NCBI RefSeq assembly: GCF_001542815.1
Contig: NZ_CP006992.1
Coordinates: 778,501 to 842,500, forward strand
DNA: 64,000 bases
Source: Methylobacterium sp. AMS5
GTDB lineage: Bacteria > Pseudomonadota > Alphaproteobacteria > Rhizobiales > Beijerinckiaceae
Direction of reading: 5' to 3'
Shown: positions 47,370 to 55,588 of the stretch, in pieces
Position numbering within the stretch: the stretch's first letter is position 1
Layout of the letters: the number at the start of each line of letters is the position of its first letter
Program-made: the position numbers and the translations under genes
Notes under the pieces: model-generated
What the model was told of the DNA's origin: nothing
The model's database searches: none
Seen by the model: the letters and a program-made list of their open reading frames with translations, nothing else

Positions 47370-47786
47370 TTACCGGTTGCAACCCGAGCGAGACTTGCGG
47401 CTCCGGGTGCGAGGAGATTTCTTCGCGCAGAGCGCGGGCTCCAACGAAACTTCCGGTTGGGCCAGTGCAATGATCTCTTGGGCGCCGCAGCTCGGTTGGT
47501 TCGCCGGGTCCACGGGCGGGAGCCCTGGTGACGCCGCAACGGGCGGCGGCATCTGGACGGCATGCGAACGCATGACGGCCATGGCTGGCGCAACTCTTCC
47601 TCCCGCACCGGAGCTTCCGATCGTGTCATGCGTCTGTTGCAGGGACGGGCGACGGGGTCCCTTCGGCGGCGGGTGCCGATACGGCAACGGCTGCAGTGGC
47701 ACGGGGTCTCGAAGTTCGAGGACGGGCATCCGCCGAGGGGATGGCTTCTTCCTCAGGCCGAACCAGCGGCCGATGACGTCGAACAT
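47370..47786 (-). CDS. Hypothetical protein heading the recombinase operon (138 aa)
   Basis: Starts MFDVIGRWFGLRKKPSPRR, then proline- and alanine-rich, ending in a basic tail. AGGAG lies eight bases before the ATG. It ends six bases before the recombinase start, so it belongs to the operon. No family recognised. Confidence 0.5.
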   Translation of the reverse strand: MFDVIGRWFGLRKKPSPRRMPVLELRDPVPLQPLPYRHPPPKGPRRPSLQQTHDTIGSSGAGGRVAPAMAVMRSHAVQMPPPVAASPGLPPVDPANQPSCGAQEIIALAQPEVSLEPALCAKKSPRTRSRKSRSGCNR

Positions 47787-48221
47787 CGCACAGAGCTCCT
47801 TGGTGGAGCCTCAAGTATTCCCGCATGGTCGTGGGCGAGCCAAATTCGTGGCCCTGTGGTCGAACCGATTGAGCGTCAGCAGAAAATCATCCAGCCATGG
47901 TTGTAATCCCTTGGCATTCCTATGCCTGGGGAAAACACAGGAAAACTCGACGAATCAGTGAGATAGCAGAATAATTCCGGGGGCGTGCAGAGGAGGCCAC
48001 AACCGACCGATTCGTTCCTTGACTGTCGCTGGTTGTGTCGCCCAACTTCGACGGACATTGTTGTCGAACGGCAGATACGCTCACGTGTGCGCCCAAAGGT
48101 TGCAAGTGCGGGAAACCGTGAAACCGTATTAATCTGTATTTGTCATGCAATTACGTATCGAATGACGTGACGTGCTTCAATTCCAGCCATGTCCATCTTC
48201 GTGTGAGCTGGCAAGTTTGGC
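47787..48221. other. Divergent control region, possible oriT
   Basis: 435 bp between the leftward recombinase operon and the rightward mobilisation-like operon, AT-richer than both. CACAACC near 47998 and GGTTGTG near 48032 form a spaced inverted repeat around TTGACT, and GAAACCGT is directly repeated near 48113. Promoters for both operons must lie here; an origin of transfer is plausible from position only. Confidence 0.4.
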
Positions 48222-48833
48222 ATGCGCAAAGCAATCCATAAAATTTTACTGGTTGTCATCCCTTCGCGATGGTGGATGCCGCAACGGGGCGGCGATCCTC
48301 CGGCGGATCCCATCGCAGCGTCCGCGAAGGTAGCCCCGGCTATCCGACATCCACCACGCCTGCTGTCCCTGGCGACGGCGACCCGTGAGTACGCCCGCCG
48401 TTTGGATGCAGGCACGCTAACCACCGCCCGCGATGCCGACATGGCTCGGCTCTTCGAGGCGATGGGTCCCGAGATCTGGGCATGGGCCTACGCAAGGCGG
48501 CTGACCGGACAGCGCCCCTGGCGCGCCCGACCCGACATCGACGAGCGGGTCGAGCGCGCCATCGTCGGCCACGAGATGCTGTGCGACGTCGATACCTGGG
48601 AGCGTGCCCTGAAGCGGCTCGACGCCGAGGTCGCGCGGGCTCGGCTGCATCGGACCCGCATCCCGGACCCCTTGGCCGTCCCCGATGCGATACGCGCCGT
48701 CATCGAGGAACGACGCAGGGCGGGGCTGGAGCGCGTCGAGCGGAGGCGCCGCCGCGCCGACGATGGATCCGGCTCCCTTCCTGTTCCCGATGAAGCTGTC
48801 GCCCACGTCCCGTTCCCCGCGAAAGCGAAATGA
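48222..48833 (+). CDS. Hypothetical protein, first gene of the mobilisation-like operon
   Basis: 203 residues, helical and arginine/alanine-rich (ARDADMARLFEAMGPEIWAWAYARRL, DERVERAIVGHEMLCDVDTW). No domain recognised. The start may be later (48276), as the first 18 residues are unlike the rest. Its stop overlaps the next ATG by four bases (ATGA), so it is translationally coupled to the MobC-like gene. Confidence 0.55.
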   Translation: MRKAIHKILLVVIPSRWWMPQRGGDPPADPIAASAKVAPAIRHPPRLLSLATATREYARRLDAGTLTTARDADMARLFEAMGPEIWAWAYARRLTGQRPWRARPDIDERVERAIVGHEMLCDVDTWERALKRLDAEVARARLHRTRIPDPLAVPDAIRAVIEERRRAGLERVERRRRRADDGSGSLPVPDEAVAHVPFPAKAK

Positions 48834-49264
48834 CCCCATTCGAGAGTGCCCCCATGAACACCAAGTCCAATGACGCCATCGATCCAATCACCGCAGCAAA
48901 GAACGATCCCGGTTCTTCCTCACGTTCAGGTCGGCCGACGCTCGATCTGCGCTTCGTCACACGGATGAGCCGTGAGCTCGGGGACGCCGTCGCCGCCGCC
49001 GCGGGCCGTGACGGTCTCACCTCGGGGGCCTGGGTCCGCCGCCTCCTGATGGAACGGGTCGCCCTGCAGTCCCCCGTCGATGCTCGTAGCCGTCGACCGG
49101 GCATCCTTCCGAGCGAGGAGGTCGTGGCGATTTCGACGGCGGTCCGCGAACTTGCATCCGTGAACGCTGCAATCAGCTTGAAGGACATCCCCGCCGCCCG
49201 AGCCGGCCTCGACCGGGCACGGGGCCTGCTCATCCCGATCCTGATGCGGCATGCCGGACGATGA
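48830..49264 (+). CDS. MobC-like relaxosome accessory protein
   Basis: 144 residues. LDLRFVTRMSRELGDAVAAAAGRDGLTSGAWVRRLL resembles a ribbon-helix-helix DNA-binding unit as in MobC-type proteins, followed by a helical region (VVAISTAVRELASVNAAIS). Flanked by ATGA overlaps on both sides; the next gene is relaxase-like. MobC proteins open oriT for the relaxase. Function inferred from fold resemblance and position. Confidence 0.55.
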   Translation: MTPFESAPMNTKSNDAIDPITAAKNDPGSSSRSGRPTLDLRFVTRMSRELGDAVAAAAGRDGLTSGAWVRRLLMERVALQSPVDARSRRPGILPSEEVVAISTAVRELASVNAAISLKDIPAARAGLDRARGLLIPILMRHAGR

Positions 49265-50511
49265 TCTCCGGCGCCGTGCGCGGGCGCGGGATCGGCGATG
49301 CACTCGCCCTTCATCTCCTGAAAGCCGACAACGAGGAAGTCGCGGTTGTCCCGGCACGGGGACTCGGAAGCACAGACCTGGTCGCGCAGGTGCGCGAGCT
49401 CGTGGCCATGTCGCTCGGCGGTCGAACCGACCGCCCCGTCTACCATGTTCACGTCGATCCGGACCCGGGAATCGCCAATGAGGCAGGGGCCCGGGCGCGG
49501 TGGTGGGCGCTGTTCGAGGCCGAGTTCGGAATGGCGGAGCAGCCCTACTGCGGGGCCGTGCACGTCAAGCACGGCCGAAGGCACGAGCACCGCGTCTACA
49601 GCCTCGTGCGCCCGTCGGGGGGCGTCGTAGACCTGGCCTGGGACTTCGCCCGCCGCGAGAAGGTCGGCCGCATCGTCGAGTTCGAGTTCGGCATGCGCCC
49701 GGTCGCCTCGAAGCATGCCCGGTCGATCGAACGCCGCCTACGAGCGGAGGGGCGTGCGGATGTCGCCGACTGGCTCGCGCGATCCGGGAGCCCGAAGGCT
49801 CCGTGTCCGATCGCGCGCCTCACTCCATGGGAGCGCCGGTTGCAGGAGCGGACCGGAGTCCCCCTCGATACCGTGCGTCGTGCGGCCCTCACTGCGTGGA
49901 ACGGGAGCCGCGACGGCTCCGGTTTCGTCGGCGCCCTGCGCGCCCATGGGCTCGACCTGCGGCACGGACGGAAGGGGCTGGTCATCGTCGATGCGAGTGG
50001 GACCGCGCATCTCGCTACCCGCGTGATCGGCGCGGCGGCCCGGCAGTTCGAAGGAAAGCGGATCTTCGCCGCGGCAGTGCATGCACGGCTCGGCAGCCTG
50101 GAACTGGAAGGAATGCTCGATGGACGGAATGGAAATCGCACGCAGGTTCGACGCACAGGACAGGATTCTGCACGCGCTCGTAGCGGCGCTGGCTCCTCGG
50201 GAGACGGAGTCGGACGGTTCGGGATTCGAGGATCTGATCGAAGTTCTGGCGGATCTGACGGAGGCGGTCGCCGACGTGACGCAGGCGGTGCGGTCGCTGC
50301 GCTCGAACGCCTGCGCGGGCTTCCCCCCGGCCGGGCCCTGATGCTGCGCCGACACCTCTCGGGAATGGATGCGGCGACGATAGCCAACCTGTCGGCGACC
50401 GCACGCGCCCGAGCGTCGGCCGCTCGGATCGAGGAGCGGAATGCCTACGAGAAGGAGCGTGCCTGGAGGCTGTGGGGGATGACCGATATTTGGGGCATTC
50501 CCCTCCAGTAG
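49261..50511 (+). CDS. Putative relaxase (mobilisation nuclease)
   Basis: 416 residues. YHVHVDPDPG, GAVHVKHGRRHEHRVYSLVRPSGG (histidine cluster HxH-like, as in relaxase motif III) and LAWDFARREKVGR are relaxase-like, in the way of MobA/VirD2 proteins. The expected catalytic Tyr is not obvious near the N-terminus. The C-terminal part after residue 285 is a Gly/Arg/Ser-rich linker, which coincides with an embedded ORF in another frame. It would nick oriT to start transfer. Confidence 0.55.
   Translation: MISGAVRGRGIGDALALHLLKADNEEVAVVPARGLGSTDLVAQVRELVAMSLGGRTDRPVYHVHVDPDPGIANEAGARARWWALFEAEFGMAEQPYCGAVHVKHGRRHEHRVYSLVRPSGGVVDLAWDFARREKVGRIVEFEFGMRPVASKHARSIERRLRAEGRADVADWLARSGSPKAPCPIARLTPWERRLQERTGVPLDTVRRAALTAWNGSRDGSGFVGALRAHGLDLRHGRKGLVIVDASGTAHLATRVIGAAARQFEGKRIFAAAVHARLGSLELEGMLDGRNGNRTQVRRTGQDSARARSGAGSSGDGVGRFGIRGSDRSSGGSDGGGRRRDAGGAVAALERLRGLPPGRALMLRRHLSGMDAATIANLSATARARASAARIEERNAYEKERAWRLWGMTDIWGIPLQ
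50120..50341 (+). CDS. Overlapping ORF embedded in the relaxase gene (73 aa)
   Basis: MDGMEIARRFDAQDRILHALVAALAPRETE... GFEDLIEVLADLTEAVADVTQAV: acidic amphipathic helices, a far more protein-like composition than the relaxase frame here. AAGGA lies seven bases before the ATG. In ColE1-type plasmids mbeB and mbeD are nested within the 3' part of mbeA; this arrangement is similar. Expression unproven. Confidence 0.5.
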   Translation: MDGMEIARRFDAQDRILHALVAALAPRETESDGSGFEDLIEVLADLTEAVADVTQAVRSLRSNACAGFPPAGP

Positions 50512-50562
50512 GTCTCCAAACGACCCTTTGCAGACCTACGCCCCTTGGGTCATCGTAGGCCG

Positions 50563-50796
50563 ATGGATACCGTCTACCTGCTCTGGCACGTCCGGGCCGA
50601 TGATCAGCACGCGGACGACGCGAAGCTCATCGGTGTCTACCGATCTCAAGAGAGTGCGGACGCAGCCGTGTTGAGGGTGAAGGGGCAGCCGGGCTTTCGC
50701 GATCATCCCGAGGGTTTCGAGATTTCGGTCTATTCCCTCGACAAGGACCATTGGACCACGGGCTTTGTTTCCGTTCGTCAGGACGAGGACGACTGA
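50563..50796 (+). CDS. Small hypothetical protein (77 aa)
   Basis: MDTVYLLWHVRADDQHADDAKLIGVYRSQESADAAVLRVKGQPGF, then FEISVYSLDKDHWTTGFVSV. The form VYLLWHV...KLIGVYxSxxxAxxA is seen in a widespread family of short cytosolic proteins of unknown role, sometimes near defence genes. Single gene, no obvious operon. Confidence 0.7.
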   Translation: MDTVYLLWHVRADDQHADDAKLIGVYRSQESADAAVLRVKGQPGFRDHPEGFEISVYSLDKDHWTTGFVSVRQDEDD

Positions 50797-50936
50797 GCCG
50801 CTTCCCACCCCCAGCAGCCCTTCGCGCAGTTGAGCTGATTGAGTTTGGACCCTAGGGGCGAAACCCAATCAGCTTGACCGCGCGGGTGCCTGCTTCCGAC
50901 CCATTGCTGGCATCAAAGTTTGATAGCATCACGACC

Positions 50937-51263
50937 ATGAGAACAACCGTTCCGCACGCCTTTCGCATGTCATTTGACAGTGTTGACGGCCCCTATGAAA
51001 TAATATTTCAGCCAATTGATGACTGGGATGGAATCATTGATATTAGCATTTCTGGAATGAGCATGCGCTGGGATGTCGTCAGCGCTGTGAAAGACGAAGA
51101 CGGCAGCGTTTTTCTTGGCGGCATGACAAGCGGCACAGAAGAGCTGTGGGGTGATGTATATTGGTTCTCGCTTGATTTTGAAAATATTCCTCCCGTTATC
51201 GATTACTGGGGAAATTGCGTTCTCTGGCGCCAAGACAAGGGTGCCGCCTCGAACAGCCGCTAA
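50937..51263 (+). CDS. AT-rich hypothetical protein (108 aa)
   Basis: MRTTVPHAFRMSFDSVDGPYEIIFQPIDDWDGIIDISISGM..., beta-rich with many aromatic and acidic residues. Base composition is much more AT-rich than surrounding cargo, so it came from a different donor. Size and acidity recall immunity proteins; no toxin is adjacent. A start at 50874 is possible but less likely. Confidence 0.6.
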   Translation: MRTTVPHAFRMSFDSVDGPYEIIFQPIDDWDGIIDISISGMSMRWDVVSAVKDEDGSVFLGGMTSGTEELWGDVYWFSLDFENIPPVIDYWGNCVLWRQDKGAASNSR

Positions 51264-51323
51264 CCACCCATTTGAGACCCTGCAGGGAATTGATGGACGA
51301 CCTTACCGAGCAACCGAGGCGGC

Positions 51324-51869
51324 TCAAAGAATGATGTTCTCGGTCACGTCCTGAGGGCTCAGCGGGAGGATGAATCGGACGCCGATACCGCCCTCGGTAT
51401 GGCGGACGACCTGACTTCGGCGCCGGCCGATCGTAGCCGATGTCCCAATTTCAGGACGTGGCGTCAGATCGACCGAGGCCCCGTTGATGGAGACGTCGCG
51501 CAATCGACCGAGGGCTTCGGCGCCGTCCCAGATCACGACCACCTCGGTTCGGATCGGCACGACCCGGACAGCCTCTCGCCGGTCCGGTGCTCCCTCCCCC
51601 TGGGCGGCGTGCCATGCGAGACGCGCGGCAAGGCGGTCCCTCTGGTCGGGACCCGCCTCCAGATCCAGGCGGAATGCCCCGTCCCCCCGTTCCGCTGTGC
51701 GCCCCCTGAGAAGACCGAGCCCGGGGATCCGGCAGACGATCCGCTCGCCCGGGACAAGGGCGCGGTCGCCAATGATCTCTAGCACGTCGGGTGTGTCGCC
51801 GCGGAGTATGCAATCGCGCTCCACACCGGCTTCGTCGAGGTAGCGTCCCGGCAGGCTGACCGACGACAC
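51324..51869 (-). CDS. PilZ-domain protein
   Basis: 181 residues from a GTG start one base after the AraC stop, hence co-transcribed. N-terminal SLPGRYLDEAGVERDCILRGD and C-terminal DRREAVRVVP (arginine-containing cyclic di-GMP motif region) followed by LRDVSINGASVDL, the DxSxxGA PilZ signature. The protein probably binds cyclic di-GMP and affects motility or surface functions; flagellin is encoded nearby. Confidence 0.75.
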   Translation of the reverse strand: MSSVSLPGRYLDEAGVERDCILRGDTPDVLEIIGDRALVPGERIVCRIPGLGLLRGRTAERGDGAFRLDLEAGPDQRDRLAARLAWHAAQGEGAPDRREAVRVVPIRTEVVVIWDGAEALGRLRDVSINGASVDLTPRPEIGTSATIGRRRSQVVRHTEGGIGVRFILPLSPQDVTENIIL

Positions 51870-51870
51870 C

Positions 51871-52875
51871 TCAGAGCTCCTTGATCCAGGACAGCAGCGC
51901 CGTCCCGGTTTCCCAGCGGGACCCGACCCGAAACGATGCGTCGACATCCCGAGGATTCACCCCGTAGCGCGCATGGAATGCCTTGCTGAAGCTCTTCAGG
52001 TTCTCGTAGCCGCAAGCGTAGGCCACGCTCGATATCCGGCGGGCGTCGCCGCCTTCCACGCCGGAGAGGATGCGCATCGCCCGGGCCAGACGACGATTGC
52101 GGATGTAGGTCATCACGCCGCCTTCCGGCTCGAACAGCGCGTAGATCGGCGTGCGCGACAGCCCGAAGCGGGCGCAGAGCAGCTCGACGCCGAGGTCGGT
52201 CCGATCGAGGTTCGCCTCGATGAACTGCCGGATCTCGATCGCCGCCACCGCCGGACGGTTGTAGCCGCTGTCGGATACCGGGGTCAGGGCAGCGTTGCAC
52301 AGGGCGACCGTCGCCACCGAGAGAAGGTTCCGTTGCTCCTCGTCCGTGCCGTCGAGGCAATGCCGGACGTTCCGGATGTGGTCCGAGAGCAGGCGCACGA
52401 GCGGCCGATCGCGTCGCGAGAGGACGCTCCTGTGGAGGTCGCCGACCTCGCCCACCCGAGCGTCGAAGGCCCGCCGCGGGATAACTAGGCTGATCGCATC
52501 GACGCCGGTGAACGCTCGGCCGAAGGCCGGCTGCGCCATGTCGACGAGGAGGATGTCCCCGCCGTCGATCGGCGTCTCGCCCGACGAAGCGTCGATCATG
52601 GCGCGCCCGTTCAGGTGGTGCTGGAAGTAGACGTGATCGACCGCATGGGAGGCGATCTGCGGACCCGTCCGCTCCACGGTCTGCGCCGACGCATGCAGTC
52701 CGTACAGATGGATGCCGCCGACCCTCCAGGCACGGAAGTGCACTTCATCGGGAAGCGGCCGGTCGCGATCGGGGGTCGAAACCCAGATCGGGGCGACCGT
52801 CTCGACCCACGCCTCCCGGCGTAGCTTCTCGTCTCCCAGAAGCGGGATGTGCGGGTCTATGACTTCTGGCTGCAT
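51871..52875 (-). CDS. AraC-family transcriptional regulator
   Basis: 334 residues. N-terminal AraC-binding-2-type domain (YGLHASAQTVERTGPQIASHAVDHVYFQHHLNG), C-terminal double helix-turn-helix (LGVELLCARFGLSRTPIYALFEPEGGVMTYIRNRRLARAM; ISSVAYACGYENLKSFSKAFHARYGVNPRDV). Divergent from the flagellin gene, with 243 bp between; co-directional with the PilZ gene. It may control flagellin, but that is inferred from position. Confidence 0.85.
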   Translation of the reverse strand: MQPEVIDPHIPLLGDEKLRREAWVETVAPIWVSTPDRDRPLPDEVHFRAWRVGGIHLYGLHASAQTVERTGPQIASHAVDHVYFQHHLNGRAMIDASSGETPIDGGDILLVDMAQPAFGRAFTGVDAISLVIPRRAFDARVGEVGDLHRSVLSRRDRPLVRLLSDHIRNVRHCLDGTDEEQRNLLSVATVALCNAALTPVSDSGYNRPAVAAIEIRQFIEANLDRTDLGVELLCARFGLSRTPIYALFEPEGGVMTYIRNRRLARAMRILSGVEGGDARRISSVAYACGYENLKSFSKAFHARYGVNPRDVDASFRVGSRWETGTALLSWIKEL

Positions 52876-53118
52876 GCGTCGAACGTCGTGATGGACGAAG
52901 CGACACAGGCGTCAAAGCGCCGACAAAAGCAAGTCATTATCCAGCAAGTCCCGCCTCAAATTTCGCTTAATATAGGTCGGGACGGAATTAGACATAATCA
53001 GGACGCTGGTAGACAAGTTCGGATTGGTTCATCCGGAAATGTTTTGAGGTGATAAACTTGCTGATCCGAGGATTGCTCACTGTTCGACGCCCCTCGTCGA
53101 GCGGAGAAGGATCCCGAG

Positions 53119-54414
53119 ATGTCATCCGCCATTACGCTGTCCGCCGCGACGCGGCAGAACCTGCTGTCGCTGCAGGACACCGCCGGCCTGGCCGCCACGA
53201 ACCAGGGCCGGCTCGCCACCGGCAAGAAGGTCAACTCCGCCCTCGACAACCCGGTGAACTTCTTCACCGCCCAGAACCTCTCGAACCGCTCCACCGCCCT
53301 GTCCGGACTGCTCGACGGCATCTCCAACGGCATCCAGACCATCCAGGCCGCCGCCAAGGGCATCGACACCGTCACCTCGCTGGTGAAGCAGCTGCAGTCG
53401 GTGGTCAGCCAGGCGCAGTCGAACGCGGCGACCAACCTGCCGAAGGTCTCCGGCACGGTGGCGCTCGGCACCGCCGGCGAGGCCAGCACCACGGGCAGGA
53501 GCCAGCGCGACGTCGCCATGGCCAAGACCGTGCTCGGCACCGCCGGACCCGCGACGGGTTCCGTCAGCGGCAATCTCGGGCTCAGCGCCAGCGCCGCCAA
53601 CCAAGTGCAGCTCAAGGCGGGCAACGCCGTGTACACCTACACGGTCGGCGCGACCGACACCCTCGGCGACGTCGTCAACGCCATCAACAAATCCGGCATC
53701 GCGAACGCCTCGGTCGATTCAAACGGGCTTCTCAGCGTCACCGGCAGCGGCTCGGACGCGCTCACCGTCAGCCTCGGCGCGACCACCGTGGGCACGTTTG
53801 CGGCCTCCTCGACCGATACGGCCTTGTTGTTCGGCACGGCGACGACGAGCGGGGTGACCGGTGGCGGCACCTCGGCGCAGCGTTCGGCCCTGGTCGACCA
53901 GTTCAAGAACCTGCGCACGCAGATCAACCAGGCCGCCCAGGACGCCGGCTTCAACGGCACCAACCTGCTGGCCGGCGACAAGCTCACGGTCGTCTTCAAC
54001 GAGAAGACCGGCGGTGGGCAGTCCAAGCTCGACGTGCAGGGCGACGCCCTCACTGCCTCCGGCCTCGGCATCGGCAGCCTCGTCGACAGCGCGACGACGC
54101 AGCCGGGCGCGGATTTCGGCGTGCAGAACAACGCCGACCTGACGAAGGCCGCCAACGCGCTGACCAACGCGCTGACGTCCCTGAACTCGCTGTCCTCGAC
54201 CCTCGGCTCGAACCTCTCGGTGGTTCAGACCCGCCAGGACTTCACGAAGAACCTCGTCAACGTTCTCGAAACGGGGTCGGCGAACCTGACCAACGCCGAC
54301 ATGAACGAGGAGGCGGCCAACTCGCAGGCCCTCTCGACCCGGCAGTCGCTCGGCATCTCGGCGCTCTCGCTCGCCAACCAGGCCAACCAGGGCATCCTCC
54401 AGCTCCTGCGCTGA
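53119..54414 (+). CDS. Flagellin
   Basis: 431 residues. N-terminal domain ITLSAATRQNLLSLQDTAGLAATNQGRLATGKKVNSALDNPVNFF and C-terminal QSLGISALSLANQANQGILQLL are flagellin D0/D1 signatures; the middle (about 120-290) is the variable Thr/Gly/Ala-rich domain. GGAGAAGG before the ATG is a good ribosome binding site. No other flagellar gene is near. It is a filament subunit carried as cargo, perhaps altering surface antigen or phage receptor properties. Confidence 0.9.
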   Translation: MSSAITLSAATRQNLLSLQDTAGLAATNQGRLATGKKVNSALDNPVNFFTAQNLSNRSTALSGLLDGISNGIQTIQAAAKGIDTVTSLVKQLQSVVSQAQSNAATNLPKVSGTVALGTAGEASTTGRSQRDVAMAKTVLGTAGPATGSVSGNLGLSASAANQVQLKAGNAVYTYTVGATDTLGDVVNAINKSGIANASVDSNGLLSVTGSGSDALTVSLGATTVGTFAASSTDTALLFGTATTSGVTGGGTSAQRSALVDQFKNLRTQINQAAQDAGFNGTNLLAGDKLTVVFNEKTGGGQSKLDVQGDALTASGLGIGSLVDSATTQPGADFGVQNNADLTKAANALTNALTSLNSLSSTLGSNLSVVQTRQDFTKNLVNVLETGSANLTNADMNEEAANSQALSTRQSLGISALSLANQANQGILQLLR

Positions 54415-54488
54415 TCGCCGAAACCACGGGCGGCCACGATCCGCCGCCCGCCTTCGCGTTTCGTTCACCAACGCTCCGGGCTTTCTCC

Positions 54489-54836
54489 ATGCTTCCAAAA
54501 TCTATGTTCCCCCTCCTGGCCGCGCTCGGCCTGGCTCTCGGCGCCTGCAGCGACGAGCCGTCCGAGCCGGAGATGCGACAAGCACTCGTCGATTACGGGG
54601 AGCGCGCCTATCAGAAGTATTCCGCGACTGCGCTTCTCATGGCCGGCCCGCGCGGTGTCGTCCTGAAGCCAGAACGGGTCCTGACCTCCTTCAAGAAGCT
54701 CGCCTGCTACCCTCCTGACGAGAGCGGTGGCCATCAATGCCAGTTCGAAGCCGGCCTGGATGGCGAGCCGGCGAGCAAGGACCGTCTTCGTTTCGTCAGA
54801 GCACCGAACGGCACGTTCGTGGTTGCCGAGCGATGA
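54489..54836 (+). CDS. Small lipoprotein (115 aa)
   Basis: MLPKSMFPLLAALGLALGAC with lipobox LGAC (lipid on Cys20), then a small alpha/beta domain ending KDRLRFVRAPNGTFVVAER. Looks like a periplasmic lipoprotein; function unknown. It lies 74 bp after flagellin and 44 bp before another exported protein. Confidence 0.7.
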   Translation: MLPKSMFPLLAALGLALGACSDEPSEPEMRQALVDYGERAYQKYSATALLMAGPRGVVLKPERVLTSFKKLACYPPDESGGHQCQFEAGLDGEPASKDRLRFVRAPNGTFVVAER

Positions 54837-54880
54837 GGCGGCCCTTGGCATGCCCAGCACCGACGCGTGAGGCCAGTTTG

Positions 54881-55345
54881 ATGCTCGACGTCACCCGACA
54901 TGGGGCCTGTTTCGCTGGCGCCGTCCTCCTCCTCTTTCAGGCAGGAGCCGCCTCCGCCATCGACCTGCCGGAGGCCGTTCGAGCTTGGTTCATCACCGGC
55001 CGGTCCATCGTCTGCGTCGATCCGGACGGCAACGACCGGCGCTGCTCGGTCGATGAGGACACGCATATCGAACTCCGACGCTCACCGGACGCATCGAGGG
55101 CGCTCGCCTTCGTGACATACCTGCCGGATCCAACCGGCAATGCGACCGCGACCACGGCCGCAATCTTCCGGGCGGGCGAGACAGGCTGGCGACATGTCCG
55201 AACTCTTACAGAGGTCCGGGACCCGCTGGCGGGCAAGGTCATCTTCAGCGATCGGACTGCAACCTTTGCGGTCGCCGTGCCGCGGCGGGGCGATGCCCAC
55301 TGCTGCCCGACCGGACGTAAGACCTATCGCGTCGGCCTGCCCTGA
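54881..55345 (+). CDS. Secreted hypothetical protein (154 aa)
   Basis: Signal peptide MLDVTRHGACFAGAVLLLFQAGAASA; mature part has four cysteines (IVCVDPDGNDRRCSVDED; AHCCPTGRK) and beta-rich segments. Probably periplasmic. No family recognised. Confidence 0.65.
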   Translation: MLDVTRHGACFAGAVLLLFQAGAASAIDLPEAVRAWFITGRSIVCVDPDGNDRRCSVDEDTHIELRRSPDASRALAFVTYLPDPTGNATATTAAIFRAGETGWRHVRTLTEVRDPLAGKVIFSDRTATFAVAVPRRGDAHCCPTGRKTYRVGLP

Positions 55346-55588
55346 TCTCCTGTTACGCGAAACCATGGGGAGGGCCTCGCCCTCCTCGAAGGAACGATTG
55401 AATCACCGATCGCGTGGATGTCGTTGCCACCTCGTCGTACGTTATTGCCGTCGAACCTCTGACGCCGGAGACCGCCACGTCGTTCGGCATCCCTAGATTT
55501 GTGGGATGCCAAGCCGACCGGCACCCTCGAAGCGAAACGCGCACAGCGGCCCGACGCCGGTGCGCGGCACTTCGGGGCGAGGAAAGGC

